Source of the DNA: Ruminococcus sp. | GTDB taxonomy: Bacteria > Bacillota > Clostridia > Oscillospirales > Ruminococcaceae | Length of the DNA stretch: 50,158 bases | Direction of reading: 5' to 3' | Assembly (NCBI GenBank): GCA_017397925.1 | Contig: JAFQHO010000051.1 | Span: forward strand, 1 to 50,158 | Part shown: positions 8,742 to 18,550 of the stretch, one piece after another | Layout: each line of letters opens with the position of its first letter | Numbering within the stretch: the stretch's first letter is position 1 | The notes under the pieces: model-generated | Seen by the model: the letters and a program-made list of their open reading frames with translations, nothing else | Told to the model about the DNA's origin: nothing | Database searches by the model: none | Program-made: the position numbers and the translations under genes

Positions 8742-8817
8742 TGTAGGGGACGGCGCCCACGACGTCCCGTTAATTAAACGATATATCGGCGGGGCGTCGA
8801 AGGCGCCGCCCCCTACA
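8742..8817. repeat. Long (76-bp) palindromic element with TGTAGGGG/CCCCTACA ends
   Basis: The two 28-base arms are imperfect inverted repeats: TGTAGGGGACGGCGCC... and ...GGCGCCGCCCCCTACA, with CGACGTCCCG matching CGGGGCGTCG. The loop is AT-rich and contains CGATATATCG. The ends are those of the 24-bp REP-like units, so this looks like a larger member of the same superfamily. Confidence 0.75.
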
Positions 8818-8848
8818 CAACATTTTTTCATCAACTGTTATACATTTC

Positions 8849-8872
8849 GGGCGGATAATATCCGCCCCTACA
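8849..8872. repeat. 24-bp REP-like palindrome, GGATAATATCC variant
   Basis: GGGCGGATA and TATCCGCCC pair perfectly and CCTACA follows. It has the same length and tail as the GAGCAATGCTC variant but a different inner stem with compensatory changes. Confidence 0.85.
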
Positions 8873-8964
8873 AAGCTTATTTCTAAAATGATTTTTTAAC
8901 AGAACACATCAAAATATATGACAGCAAATTCTGTACAATCATTACAATTTCACCTGTTGAAAAA

Positions 8965-9207
8965 TAGTGAAAAAGTAGAAAATTAAAATTATTTTTCAGG
9001 GCAGTAACACACAGAGCGTGTGCGGAAGATGCGAAGTCATATTTTTTGTCAGCTTGTTCAGAAATTCCGCAGGCATACTTGATGTATGACAAGGAAGTTC
9101 TGGGCAAGCTGACGGAAAATATGCAAGCAGATTTCGTGCAGGCTTTGTGTGTTGCTGTCCTCAGCAATCAACCATTTTTGGTTGAAAAAAGGCACATTTT
9201 TGCCCTT
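8965..9207. mobile_element. Putative non-autonomous hairpin element between two flank repeats
   Basis: A roughly 65-base inverted repeat runs from GGGCAGTAACACACAGAGC (from about 8999) to GCTTTGTGTGTTGCTGTCC (to about 9160), with matching AAGCTGAC and CATATTTT blocks inside the arms. The outer flanks, 8965-8998 and 9166-9207, recur in opposite orientation at 28302-28379 without the hairpin. The right flank itself contains an AACCA/TGGTT stem. No credible ORF is present. It looks like a MITE or other palindromic insert, but target duplications were not proven. Confidence 0.55.
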
Positions 9208-9255
9208 TAGTGAGAGGGTATGTTTCAAACAGCAGATTGAAATTATCAATTACCC

Positions 9256-9284
9256 TTGACATAATCTCAATTTTTGGGTATAAT
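9256..9284 (+). promoter_or_regulatory. Sigma-A type promoter for the RNase J gene
   Basis: Perfect TTGACA (9256-9261) and TATAAT (9279-9284) are separated by 17 bases. The transcript would have a leader of about 155 bases. Confidence 0.85.
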
Positions 9285-9290
9285 TATATT

Positions 9291-9438
9291 ATCTCAATTT
9301 GTGGCTGCGGCTAAAGTTAAATTTATGAATTTATAGCGGTTTCCGCTAAGTGATTATATATATTTTAAGGCAATACCCAAAGGTAAAGACCCGCGACAGC
9401 ACCGCAAATAACTTGTGTATGCTGCCGCAATAAGGAGG
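9291..9438 (+). promoter_or_regulatory. Structured 5' leader of the RNase J gene
   Basis: The leader contains AAATT/AATTT (9319-9332) and TAGCGG-TTT-CCGCTA (9334-9348) hairpins, then a G/C-rich part where CAGCA can pair with TGCTG, ending in the AAGGAGG ribosome binding site (9432-9438). No known riboswitch was recognised. Leader-based control of rnj mRNA is possible. Confidence 0.4.
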
Positions 9439-9446
9439 ACAATTTA

Positions 9447-11243
9447 GTGAACGAAAACAACACAACAAAAAAGCCAAGAAGAAGCCCCGTTCAGAACAAA
9501 ACAACGGAACAGGCGAAGAAAAACACAAGACAGACTGCACCCTCAGCAGTAAAAAAGTCTAAACAGCCGCCAAAGGAAATCAGAAGAACCCCCGTTAGAA
9601 TTATTCCACTGGGCGGACTGAATGAAATCGGAAAAAATATGACAGTCTTTGAATGTTCAAACGATATGTTCATTTTAGACTGCGGCCTTGCATTCCCCGA
9701 CGCGGATATGCCCGGAGTTGATATCGTTATCCCCGATTTCACTTATGTAGAGCGTAATGCTGACAAAATCAGAGGCATAGTAATCACCCACGGTCACGAA
9801 GACCACATAGGCGGACTTGCCTACCTGCTTAAAAAGGTAAATGTACCTGTATACGCTACACGCCTTACAATCGGACTTATTGAGGGCAAGCTCAAGGAAC
9901 AGGGCATCCTCAACCAGGTAAAGCTCAACGTAGTTGAGCCGAGAAAGACAGTAAAAATGGGCTGTATGGCAGTTGAATTCATCAAAGTCAACCACTCAAT
10001 CCCCGACGCTGTAGGTATGGCAATCCACACTCCTGCAGGCGTAATCGTACACACAGGCGATTTCAAGGTGGACTACTCCCCTATTGACGGCAATATCATC
10101 GACCTTGCACGTTTCGGCGAGCTTGGCAGCAAGGGAGTTCTTGCCCTTATGGCAGACTCCACAAACGCCGAAAGAGAGGGCTGTACCCGTTCCGAGCGTA
10201 CAGTGGGCGAGTCCTTCGACCGCCTTTTCAAGAAGGGCGAGGGAAAACGTATAATCATTGCCACATTCTCCTCAAATATCCACCGCGTGCAGCAGATTAT
10301 CAATGCAGCGGTACATTATGGCAGAAAGGTTGCCATATCGGGCAGAAGTATGATAAACGTCATCAATACAGCTATGGAATTAGGCTATCTCGAAGTACCC
10401 GACGGTCTGATTATTGATATTGATATGATGAGCCGCTACGAAAACGAGCGTATAGTCCTTATCACCACAGGAAGTCAGGGCGAGCCTATGTCTGCACTGA
10501 CGCGTATGGCGATGAACGACCATAGAAAGGTGAATATCACCCCTATGGACTTCATTATCATATCTGCTACACCTATCCCCGGAAATGAAAAATACGTTAC
10601 AAGAGTAGTAAACGAGCTTATGAAATCGGGCGCAGAGGTTGTATATGAAGCTATGTACGAAGTACACGTTTCAGGCCACGCCTGTCAGGAAGAATTAAAG
10701 CTTATGCAGGCTCTCACAAAGCCCAAGTTTTTCATCCCCGTACACGGCGAATACAAGCATCTGAAAAAGCACTGCGACCTTGCAGTACAAATGGGTATGC
10801 CCCGTGAAAACGTAATTATCGCAGAAATAGGCAATGTAATCGAATCCGACGGTATTACAATGAAAGTTGTATCACAGGTACCATCCGGAAGGATTCTCGT
10901 TGACGGTCTTGGCGTAGGCGATGTAGGCTCAATTGTACTCCGCGACAGAAAACACCTTGCCCAGGACGGATTGATTATAATCGTTATCGGCATTGAAAGA
11001 GCAGCAAATGAAGTCGTAGCAGGCCCCGACATCATATCAAGAGGCTTTGTATACGTCCGCGAATCAGAGGAGCTTTTCGTTGAAGCAAAGGAGCTTCTCA
11101 ACAACACTCTCGACAACTGCTCATATCACGAAATGCGCGAGTGGAACACCTTAAAGGGCAAACTCCGTGACGCACTTTCCGATTATATCTATCAGAAAAC
11201 AAAGAGAAGCCCTATGATACTTCCTATCATTATGGAGCTTTAA
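9447..11243 (+). CDS. rnj: Ribonuclease J
   Basis: RNase J is a metallo-beta-lactamase/beta-CASP enzyme with 5'-3' exonuclease and endonuclease activity in mRNA turnover and rRNA maturation. The 598-residue protein shows the zinc motif HGHEDH (H115, H117, D119, H120), GVIVHTGDFKVD, the beta-CASP ATFSSNIHRVQQ segment and the C-terminal HVSGHACQEE and PVHGEYKHL blocks. Relative to the usual 555 residues, an extra basic, Lys/Thr/Gln-rich tail of about 45 residues precedes RVIPLGG-like RIIPLGG. The start is GTG with AAGGAGG 8 bases before it. Whether it is the RnjA or RnjB type cannot be settled. The c-di-AMP phosphodiesterase gene follows after 45 bases. Confidence 0.96.
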   Translation: MNENNTTKKPRRSPVQNKTTEQAKKNTRQTAPSAVKKSKQPPKEIRRTPVRIIPLGGLNEIGKNMTVFECSNDMFILDCGLAFPDADMPGVDIVIPDFTYVERNADKIRGIVITHGHEDHIGGLAYLLKKVNVPVYATRLTIGLIEGKLKEQGILNQVKLNVVEPRKTVKMGCMAVEFIKVNHSIPDAVGMAIHTPAGVIVHTGDFKVDYSPIDGNIIDLARFGELGSKGVLALMADSTNAEREGCTRSERTVGESFDRLFKKGEGKRIIIATFSSNIHRVQQIINAAVHYGRKVAISGRSMINVINTAMELGYLEVPDGLIIDIDMMSRYENERIVLITTGSQGEPMSALTRMAMNDHRKVNITPMDFIIISATPIPGNEKYVTRVVNELMKSGAEVVYEAMYEVHVSGHACQEELKLMQALTKPKFFIPVHGEYKHLKKHCDLAVQMGMPRENVIIAEIGNVIESDGITMKVVSQVPSGRILVDGLGVGDVGSIVLRDRKHLAQDGLIIIVIGIERAANEVVAGPDIISRGFVYVRESEELFVEAKELLNNTLDNCSYHEMREWNTLKGKLRDALSDYIYQKTKRSPMILPIIMEL

Positions 11244-11288
11244 TACAAAGCAGTATAATGTAAATTTCAGCCAAAGGGGGGTTGATAA

Positions 11289-13265
11289 GTGAAGAAAAAG
11301 TTTCCGGGTGCAGCTCTTTTTATAATGAGTGCTTTTATAGCAAGTCAGCTGTTTGTATCCCTGGCACTTTATGAATATAACAGGCTTTACGGCACAATCG
11401 GTATTATCTGTGCAGCAGTCCTTGCTGTAGTGCTGATGCTCATATATATTATATTTTCCAAAAACTCCATACGCTATTTCACAAAGATGAACACACATCT
11501 TGAAAACTCAGCCGCCGAGTATATCAACTCTCTCCCCGCACCTATTGCGATTTTAGAAAAAAGCGGTACAATAGTGTGGTTCAACAAGGCTTTCTCAGAA
11601 AAGATATGCCCCGATATGAACGTATACGGAATGGATTTCAAGGACTGTACAGCCGTTGATATCAAGAACCTTATCACCGAAGGAACTGTTGTATGCCGCA
11701 TAAATAATTCGGTATACAATGTAATGGCTGAAGAATTCCCAAAGGACGATATAACCTTTGTTATCGCCTGTTTCGACGATGAAACCAATTATTACGAGCT
11801 GAAAAGGGAATCAGAGCTTTCACATCCCAACGTAGTCATTATGACAATTGATACCTACGATGAGATTATGCAAAACGCAAAAGAAAGCGAAAAGGCAATA
11901 GCTGCCGTTGAAATAGAGCAGCTCATTGAAAAATTTATGAGCAGCACCAACGGCTTTGTGAAAAAAATCTCCCCCAATACATTTTATGCAGTTATTGAAC
12001 ACCGTCATCTTGAAGACAAGATACAGGAGCGATTCAAAATACTGGATATGGCAAGGGATATTAAAATTGCAGGAAAGTACTCTCTTACGCTGTCAATCGG
12101 TGTAGGAAAGGGAGCTTCATCCCTTGCGGAAAGCGAAAAAATCGCACGTCAGTGCCTTGAAATGGCTTTAGGACGTGGCGGCGACCAGGCAGTTCTGAAA
12201 ACTGAAAACGGCTACCGTTTCTTCGGCGGAGTTTCCAAGGGCGTTGAGAAGATGTCCCGTGCCAAAACGCGTATTATAGCCAATGCTATGCAGGATATCA
12301 TCCTCAATTCCAACAAGGTATTCATTATGGGACACCGTTTCGGCGACCTGGACTCCATAGGCTCTGCCTGCGGTCTTGCAGGGGCGTTGAAGCTTATGGG
12401 CAAGGAGGCTCATATAGTTGTTGACCGCACGAAAAACCTTGCTGTAAACCTTATTGAAGCCGTTGAAACACAGGCAGAACAAGGACTTTTCGTAACTCCT
12501 GCCGCTGCTTTGCAGAATGTCAGCGACAATGACCTTCTCATAATCGTTGATATCCACAACAAGGATTTCATTGAAAGCCGTGAGCTTTACGAGAAATGCA
12601 AACAAGTTATAATAATTGACCACCACAGAAAAACCGTCAATTATATTGACAATGCTGTTATATTCTATCACGAACCCTACGCTTCATCTGCTTCGGAAAT
12701 GGTTACGGAGCTTATACAGTACTTCCGCTTTTCAGGGGACGAAAAAATCCCCTCATACTGCGCAGAAGCGCTGCTTTCAGGCATTATGCTTGATACAAAG
12801 AGCTTTGTAATGCGAACAGGCGCAAGAACCTTTGAGGCAGCCGCTTTCCTTAAAAAGCTTGGAGCAGACACAGTGGCAGTAAAACTGCTTTTCTCCAGTT
12901 CATTTGATTCATACAAACACAAGTCGGAGATTGTGGCATCGGCGTGTATACACAACAAATGCGCAATTGCCGCCGCTGAAATAGTATGCGATGATATACG
13001 CATCGTAGCCCCTCAGGCAGCAGATGAGCTGCTGAACATAACAAACGTAGACGCTTCCTTTGTAATATATCTCACCAACAACACGGCGAATATTTCCGCC
13101 CGTTCACTTGGCGCAATTAATGTGCAGGTTATTATGGAAAAACTTGGCGGAGGCGGTCACCAGACAATGGCAGCCGCACAAATCCCCGATGTTTCTCTTG
13201 AGGAAGCCGCAGAACTTCTCCTTAAAGCTATAGACAGCCGCGAGGAAGAACTTGAAAATGAATAA
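11289..13265 (+). CDS. gdpP: c-di-AMP phosphodiesterase GdpP (DHH family)
   Basis: GdpP hydrolyses cyclic di-AMP to pApA at the membrane. The 658-residue protein has two N-terminal membrane helices (about 10-60), a PAS-like segment (about 75-165), a degenerate GGDEF domain (about 170-305), and DHH plus DHHA1 domains. Catalytic motifs are visible: IMGHRFGDLDSIGSA, IIVDIHNKDF, IIIDHHRKTVNYI and the C-terminal GGGGHQTMAAAQ. The GGDEF core lacks the GGDEF sequence, as in known GdpP. The start is GTG preceded by AAAGGGGGG. Placement next to rplI and dnaB is conserved across Firmicutes, which strongly supports the name. Confidence 0.95.
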   Translation: MKKKFPGAALFIMSAFIASQLFVSLALYEYNRLYGTIGIICAAVLAVVLMLIYIIFSKNSIRYFTKMNTHLENSAAEYINSLPAPIAILEKSGTIVWFNKAFSEKICPDMNVYGMDFKDCTAVDIKNLITEGTVVCRINNSVYNVMAEEFPKDDITFVIACFDDETNYYELKRESELSHPNVVIMTIDTYDEIMQNAKESEKAIAAVEIEQLIEKFMSSTNGFVKKISPNTFYAVIEHRHLEDKIQERFKILDMARDIKIAGKYSLTLSIGVGKGASSLAESEKIARQCLEMALGRGGDQAVLKTENGYRFFGGVSKGVEKMSRAKTRIIANAMQDIILNSNKVFIMGHRFGDLDSIGSACGLAGALKLMGKEAHIVVDRTKNLAVNLIEAVETQAEQGLFVTPAAALQNVSDNDLLIIVDIHNKDFIESRELYEKCKQVIIIDHHRKTVNYIDNAVIFYHEPYASSASEMVTELIQYFRFSGDEKIPSYCAEALLSGIMLDTKSFVMRTGARTFEAAAFLKKLGADTVAVKLLFSSSFDSYKHKSEIVASACIHNKCAIAAAEIVCDDIRIVAPQAADELLNITNVDASFVIYLTNNTANISARSLGAINVQVIMEKLGGGGHQTMAAAQIPDVSLEEAAELLLKAIDSREEELENE

Positions 13266-13308
13266 AGGGAACCCCTAAATTTTTCAAATAAAGAAAGGAT
13301 TGTAAATT

Positions 13309-13755
13309 ATGAAAGTTATCTACTTACAGGACGTAAAAGGCTCAGGAAAAAAAGGCGAGGTAAAAAACGTAGCTGACGGCTACGCAAGAAATATGCTTCT
13401 CCCCAAGGGACTTGCTGTAGAGGCTACTCCCGAAAATCTCAGCAAGCTTGCAGGACAGAAATCCTCTGCTCAGTACAAGATTGACACAGAGAAAAAAGCA
13501 GCCGAAGAAGCTGCTGCAAAAGTAAAGGACAAGAAGCTTATCATCAAGGCAAAAGCAGGCTCTAACGACCGTCTTTTCGGCTCAGTTACAGCTGCTCACG
13601 TTGCCGAGGCTCTCGACGCACAGCTTGGTGTTAAGGTTGACAAGAAGAAAATCACTCTCAGCACAGATATCAAGAATTTCGGCTCATACTCCGCCACAAT
13701 CAAGTTCTATACAGGAGTATCCGAAAAGGTTGATGTTGAGGTAATCGAGGGCTGA
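13309..13755 (+). CDS. rplI: 50S ribosomal protein L9
   Basis: The 148-residue protein has the L9 N-terminal rRNA-binding domain ([19 protein letters not shown], then [21 protein letters not shown]), a long charged connecting helix (about 45-75) and the C-terminal domain ([14 protein letters not shown]). This is the usual length and layout. AAAGGA lies 8 bases before the ATG. Its stop overlaps the dnaB start by one base, so the two are coupled. Confidence 0.98.
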   Translation: MKVIYLQDVKGSGKKGEVKNVADGYARNMLLPKGLAVEATPENLSKLAGQKSSAQYKIDTEKKAAEEAAAKVKDKKLIIKAKAGSNDRLFGSVTAAHVAEALDAQLGVKVDKKKITLSTDIKNFGSYSATIKFYTGVSEKVDVEVIEG

Positions 13756-15104
13756 TGGACGCAAACGGCTTATTCTCCGCCGCTGAGTTTCCACACAGTA
13801 TCGAGGCGGAGCAGTCGGTTATCGGTGCGGTTCTTTCCGACCCTACCGTTATGCCAACTGTCATTGAAAAAATCAAACCCGAATATTTCTACAGCGAAAG
13901 CCATAAAAAAATATTCGGTGTAATCTACCGTATGTTCACGGGAGGCTCCCCTATCGACCCCGTTACTGTATTGAACGAGGTTGAAAAGCTGGGTATATTT
14001 GATTCAGCCACCGAGGGAAAGCGTTACCTTATGGAAATTGCCAACACCCTCCCCACTACGGAAAATATTGAAAGCTACTGCAAAATCGTTGCAGATAAGT
14101 ACTTCATACGCAGTCTTGGCTACGTAGCAAGAAGTATTATGGACGATATCCAGTCGGGAGAAAATGATGCACAGCTTCTCCTTGACTCTGCCGAACAGAA
14201 GATATACGACATCCGCCAGGGAAGAAATGTCAGCGGACTTTCCTCTCTCCACGACGCTGTAATCGAAGCCTATGACAGGCTGGGAAAAATCACAGGTGAG
14301 GACAAGGATAAGTATATCGGCGCTAAAACAGGCTTTACACTCCTTGACACAATAACGTCAGGACTTAATAAATCCGATCTTATTATCATTGCTGCCCGTC
14401 CTGCTATGGGTAAAACCTCATTTGCAATGAATATAGCTACAAATGTGGCTCGCCGCAATGACAAGGATGTTGTAATATTCAACCTGGAAATGTCAAAGGA
14501 GCAGCTTGCTACACGACTTCTCTCCACAGAAGCTCTTGTAGAATCGGGAAATCTCCGTAACGGACGAATTAAAACCGAGGAATGGGTAAGACTTGCCACA
14601 AGTGCCGCATATCTCGGCACACTGCCGATGTTTATTGACGATACCGCAAGTATGACCGTTCAACAGATGAAAGCAAAGCTCCGACGCGTTAAAAATCTTG
14701 GACTTGTTGTAATCGACTATCTCCAGCTCATGGGTTCTACTTCACGCTCCGATAACCGAGTAACGGTAATTTCGGAAATCACACGACAGCTGAAAGTTAT
14801 GGCTAAGGAGCTGAATGTTCCCGTGGTACTCCTTTCACAGCTCTCCCGTGCCGTTGAAAGCCGTACAGACAAACGTCCTATGATGTCAGACCTCCGTGAA
14901 TCGGGTTCTATCGAGCAAGACGCAGATATTATACTTTTCCTCTATCGTGACGCATATTATAACAAAGAAAGCACCAAGCAGAATATTTCTGAGTGTATTG
15001 TTGCCAAAAACCGTCACGGTGAAACAGGAACAGTGGAGCTGATTTGGAACGGTCAGTTCACACGTTTCTCAAATCCCGAGTATAATCAGCCGCCTGAGGG
15101 TTAA
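13755..15104 (+). CDS. dnaB: Replicative DNA helicase DnaB
   Basis: DnaB is the hexameric 5'-3' helicase of the replication fork. The 449-residue protein has the N-terminal DnaB domain (about 10-115; PHSIEAEQSVIGAVL) and the RecA-like C-terminal domain with Walker A AARPAMGKTSFAMN, Walker B LGLVVIDYLQLM, the arginine-finger region and DLRESGSIEQDADII. The length is normal for Firmicutes and no intein is present. It overlaps rplI at its start and tilS at its end by one base each. Confidence 0.97.
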   Translation: MDANGLFSAAEFPHSIEAEQSVIGAVLSDPTVMPTVIEKIKPEYFYSESHKKIFGVIYRMFTGGSPIDPVTVLNEVEKLGIFDSATEGKRYLMEIANTLPTTENIESYCKIVADKYFIRSLGYVARSIMDDIQSGENDAQLLLDSAEQKIYDIRQGRNVSGLSSLHDAVIEAYDRLGKITGEDKDKYIGAKTGFTLLDTITSGLNKSDLIIIAARPAMGKTSFAMNIATNVARRNDKDVVIFNLEMSKEQLATRLLSTEALVESGNLRNGRIKTEEWVRLATSAAYLGTLPMFIDDTASMTVQQMKAKLRRVKNLGLVVIDYLQLMGSTSRSDNRVTVISEITRQLKVMAKELNVPVVLLSQLSRAVESRTDKRPMMSDLRESGSIEQDADIILFLYRDAYYNKESTKQNISECIVAKNRHGETGTVELIWNGQFTRFSNPEYNQPPEG

Positions 15105-16450
15105 TGACAATGCTGAAAAAAATACGCAATACTGCGGAAAAATACAATATGCTGAAATCGGGAGATACAGTTGTATGCGGTCTTTCCGGCGGTGCAGACA
15201 GCGTATGCCTGCTACTTTCCCTGAGAGAGCTTTCCGCGGAGCTTGATTTCTCCGTTGAAGCGATTCACATCAACCACTGTCTGAGAGGTGCGGAAAGCGA
15301 CCGCGATGAGCAATTCTGCCGCGATTTATGCCAGCGACTTGATGTGCCATTTACCGCTGTTTCCTGCGATGTACGGGGATATGCCGAAAAAAACAGGCTT
15401 TCCTGCGAGGAAGCGGCAAGAGAACTGCGTTACGGGATTTTCCGAGAATATACAGCAGATAAACTACTTGCAACGGCTCATAACGCCGATGATAACCTGG
15501 AAACTATGCTCCTTAATCTCATAAGGGGTACAGGACTGAAAGGCATTGCAGGAATTCCACCTGTAAGGGACAATATAATCCGACCCATTATTGAGGTTTC
15601 AAGACGTGAAATTGAGGAATATCTGCAAAAACACGGACAGGATTATGTCACTGACAGCTCAAATCTCACTGACGATTACACGAGAAATAAAATCCGCCAC
15701 AAAATAATCCCACTTATGAAAGAGCTGAACAGTTCTCTGACGGAAACAACAGTCCGTACAGCAGAGGTTTTACGAAGCGAAAACGAGTTAATCGACAAAG
15801 CTGTAAATGAGGCTGAAAAAGCCTGTTTCAGCAACGGCGTATATACAGGACTTGCCCATTATGAGCAGGTTATCCGCAGACGATGTATTGCGAAATACCT
15901 TTCGGAAAATTCCCTTCCTTTTTCAAACAAAAGGCTGACTGAATGCGATAATATCGCTGTAGAAGGCGGAAAAATAAACATATCGGGGAATATTTACCTC
16001 ATTTCTGACGGTAATTCTCTCAGACTTGAAGAAATTCTCCCCAAAAAAGAAACGGAGCTTATTTCAAAATCTCTTGAAATTGGCGAAAACAAAATTTTTC
16101 CCGATTTTGTTCTTACTTGTGAACTTATCAAATGTGAAAATTTGAAGAAAATTGACTTTGTTCATAAAAAATTAACATTTTATCTGCTGGATTATGATAA
16201 AATAAAAGGAACAGCTATTGTCAGGAACAGGAAATTCGGCGATAAGCTTAAACTGAGAGGACGTAAATTCACATCCTCTGTAAAAAAAATAATAAATGAA
16301 ACTATTCCCGCATCACAGCGCAGCAATCTGCATTTTATCGAGGACGAGGAAGGAACGGTTTTTGCTGAAAAAATCGGCATAGCGGACAGAGTTGCCCCCG
16401 ATGACAATACAAAAAGGCTGCTGAAAATTACCATTGTTCGGGAAGGATAG
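15104..16450 (+). CDS. tilS: tRNA(Ile)-lysidine synthase
   Basis: TilS adds lysine to C34 of tRNA-Ile(CAU) so that it reads AUA codons. The 448-residue protein has the PP-loop ATP motif CGLSGGADS (about 25-33), [25 protein letters not shown] with [10 protein letters not shown], and the C-terminal TilS domain ([18 protein letters not shown]). The start ATG overlaps the dnaB stop; a second in-frame ATG two codons later is also possible. In many Firmicutes hpt lies between tilS and ftsH. Here ftsH follows directly. Confidence 0.95.
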   Translation: MTMLKKIRNTAEKYNMLKSGDTVVCGLSGGADSVCLLLSLRELSAELDFSVEAIHINHCLRGAESDRDEQFCRDLCQRLDVPFTAVSCDVRGYAEKNRLSCEEAARELRYGIFREYTADKLLATAHNADDNLETMLLNLIRGTGLKGIAGIPPVRDNIIRPIIEVSRREIEEYLQKHGQDYVTDSSNLTDDYTRNKIRHKIIPLMKELNSSLTETTVRTAEVLRSENELIDKAVNEAEKACFSNGVYTGLAHYEQVIRRRCIAKYLSENSLPFSNKRLTECDNIAVEGGKINISGNIYLISDGNSLRLEEILPKKETELISKSLEIGENKIFPDFVLTCELIKCENLKKIDFVHKKLTFYLLDYDKIKGTAIVRNRKFGDKLKLRGRKFTSSVKKIINETIPASQRSNLHFIEDEEGTVFAEKIGIADRVAPDDNTKRLLKITIVREG

Positions 16451-16461
16451 GAGTGTGCAAT

Positions 16462-18378
16462 TTGACACCAAAAAAGAACAGAGGCGGATTCGCATATTTG
16501 CTTGTTTTACTCATCTCTATTTTCTGCGTCTATTTTGTAATATCAAAATTCGTGGATTTAGGTACAAAAACGGAATACACAAGTGTAATTTCAAAATTTG
16601 ATAATTATCAGGTATCATACTACGAGCTTGACCTCGGCTCAGGAGAGTTGACATATCAGCTCAGAGGCGAGGAAGTAAAATATAAGTATAACGTGCCTTA
16701 TGTAAGCATTTTCCTCAGTGATACCGAAGATTACCGAATTGAGTACAACAAAATGTACCCCGATGAACCACTGGTACAGAATTACATCAAACCCACAGAC
16801 AACACCTGGCTGCTTACCCTTATACCAATTCTCCTTACAATTGGTATAGCTGTACTGATGTTTGTGCTGCTGATGCGTCAGAGCGGCGGCGGCGGCAAGT
16901 ATAACAACTTTGGCAAGGCTAATCTGAAAAATCAGGCTGACGCAAGAAAAGCCACTTTCAAAGACGTTGCAGGTGCTGACGAGGAAAAGCAGGAGCTTCA
17001 GGAAATCGTTGATTTTATGAAGAACCCCAAAAAATACGCTGAAATAGGCGCAAAAATCCCCAGAGGCGTATTACTTCTCGGCCCTCCCGGTACAGGTAAA
17101 ACTCTTCTTGCAAGAGCTGTTGCAGGCGAGGCAAACGTGCCATTCTTCCCTATTTCAGGCTCAGACTTCGTTGAAATGTTCGTAGGTGTAGGTGCGTCAC
17201 GTGTCCGCGACCTGTTTGAACAGGCGAAAAAACACGCTCCCTCTATTATCTTCATAGATGAAATTGACGCTGTAGGCCGCCACAGAGGCTCAGGTTTAGG
17301 CGGTAACCACGATGAACGTGAGCAGACTCTCAACCAGCTTCTCGTTGAAATGGACGGCTTTACAGGCAATGAAAGCGTTATTGTCATTGCGGCAACAAAC
17401 CGCCGTGATATCCTTGACCCCGCCCTGCTCCGTCCTGGACGTTTCGACCGACAGATTGTGGTAGGTTATCCCGATGTAAAGGGCCGTGAGGAAATCCTCA
17501 AGGTTCACTCACAGAATAAGCCCCTTGGCGAGGATGTTGACCTCCACGTTATTGCACAGACTACACAGGGCTTTACAGGCGCTGATCTGGAAAATCTTCT
17601 CAATGAGGCTGCACTCCTTGCTGCACGTGCTGATAGAAAAACTATCTGCGAAAAGGACATTGAGGAAGCTACAATGAAGGTTATTGCAGGTCCTGAAAAG
17701 AAATCACGTATAGTTACAGAACACGATAAAAAAATCACTGCATATCACGAGGCTGGCCACGCTGTAGCAGCTTATAATCTCCCCACACAGGATAAGGTAC
17801 ATCAAGTTACAATTATCCAGCGCGGTATGGCGGCAGGTCTTACAGTTACCCGTCCCGACACAAACGATATGCACGTATCACGCAATCAGATGCGTGAAAG
17901 CATTGTAATGCTTCTCGGCGGCAGAGTTGCAGAGGAAATTTTCCTTGACGATATCTGCACAGGAGCGTCAAACGATATTGAACGCGCTACAAAAACCGCT
18001 CGTAACATGGTTACAAGATACGGTTTCTCTGAAAAGCTTGGCACAGTGGCTTATGGCTCTGACAGCGACGAAGTATTCCTCGGCAAGGACTACGGACACG
18101 TGCAGAATTACAGCCAGTCCATTGCGGCACAGATTGACGACGAGGTAAGAGATATAATCGAAAAGGCATATGCCGATTGTAGAGAAATCCTTACTGCTAA
18201 CGCTAATAAAATGCATCTCCTTGCCGATTATCTGCTGAAATACGAGAAAATCGACAACGACAAGTTTGAACGTCTTATGCGCGGTGAAAACATCGAGGCT
18301 GATGAGCCTGTAGTTTCTCCTGCTCCTGTTCAGACTGAAACAGAAGCTGCTGAAAACAGCGAGAATACAGAAGAATAA
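16462..18378 (+). CDS. ftsH: ATP-dependent zinc metalloprotease FtsH
   Basis: FtsH is a membrane AAA+ protease that degrades misassembled membrane proteins and regulators. With the chosen start it has 638 residues: an N-terminal helix, an extracytoplasmic domain, a second helix ([15 protein letters not shown]), the AAA+ module with Walker A GPPGTGKT, Walker [13 protein letters not shown] and the second region of homology, then the zinc site HEAGH. The C-terminal tail is acidic. The GTG at 16453 overlaps the AGGAG, so the TTG at 16462, 8 bases after it, is the better start. It ends the housekeeping operon and is followed by a hairpin. Confidence 0.96.
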   Translation: MTPKKNRGGFAYLLVLLISIFCVYFVISKFVDLGTKTEYTSVISKFDNYQVSYYELDLGSGELTYQLRGEEVKYKYNVPYVSIFLSDTEDYRIEYNKMYPDEPLVQNYIKPTDNTWLLTLIPILLTIGIAVLMFVLLMRQSGGGGKYNNFGKANLKNQADARKATFKDVAGADEEKQELQEIVDFMKNPKKYAEIGAKIPRGVLLLGPPGTGKTLLARAVAGEANVPFFPISGSDFVEMFVGVGASRVRDLFEQAKKHAPSIIFIDEIDAVGRHRGSGLGGNHDEREQTLNQLLVEMDGFTGNESVIVIAATNRRDILDPALLRPGRFDRQIVVGYPDVKGREEILKVHSQNKPLGEDVDLHVIAQTTQGFTGADLENLLNEAALLAARADRKTICEKDIEEATMKVIAGPEKKSRIVTEHDKKITAYHEAGHAVAAYNLPTQDKVHQVTIIQRGMAAGLTVTRPDTNDMHVSRNQMRESIVMLLGGRVAEEIFLDDICTGASNDIERATKTARNMVTRYGFSEKLGTVAYGSDSDEVFLGKDYGHVQNYSQSIAAQIDDEVRDIIEKAYADCREILTANANKMHLLADYLLKYEKIDNDKFERLMRGENIEADEPVVSPAPVQTETEAAENSENTEE

Positions 18379-18385
18379 GTCCAAA

Positions 18386-18415
18386 AACCCCGATTTCGGA
18401 GAAGAAATCGGGGTT
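18386..18415 (+). terminator. Hairpin terminator after ftsH
   Basis: AACCCCGATTTC (18386-18397) pairs perfectly with GAAATCGGGGTT (18404-18415) around a 6-base loop, 8 bases after the ftsH stop. The T-tract is weak. Confidence 0.65.
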
Positions 18416-18550
18416 AAAGTTTAATTAAATATAAAATCAGGCATATATTTTTGAAAATATCGGAAAAATGAAGTAAAAACGGAGATATTCATCCTCATAT
18501 AATCTCTACTCACCTGTAGTCTGATTCCATTCACCATTCTGTCTGGAAAC

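Noticed and set aside
8883-9167. Short minus-strand frames in the hairpin region
   Set aside because: They follow from the inverted-repeat sequence; no start signal or conserved motif is visible.
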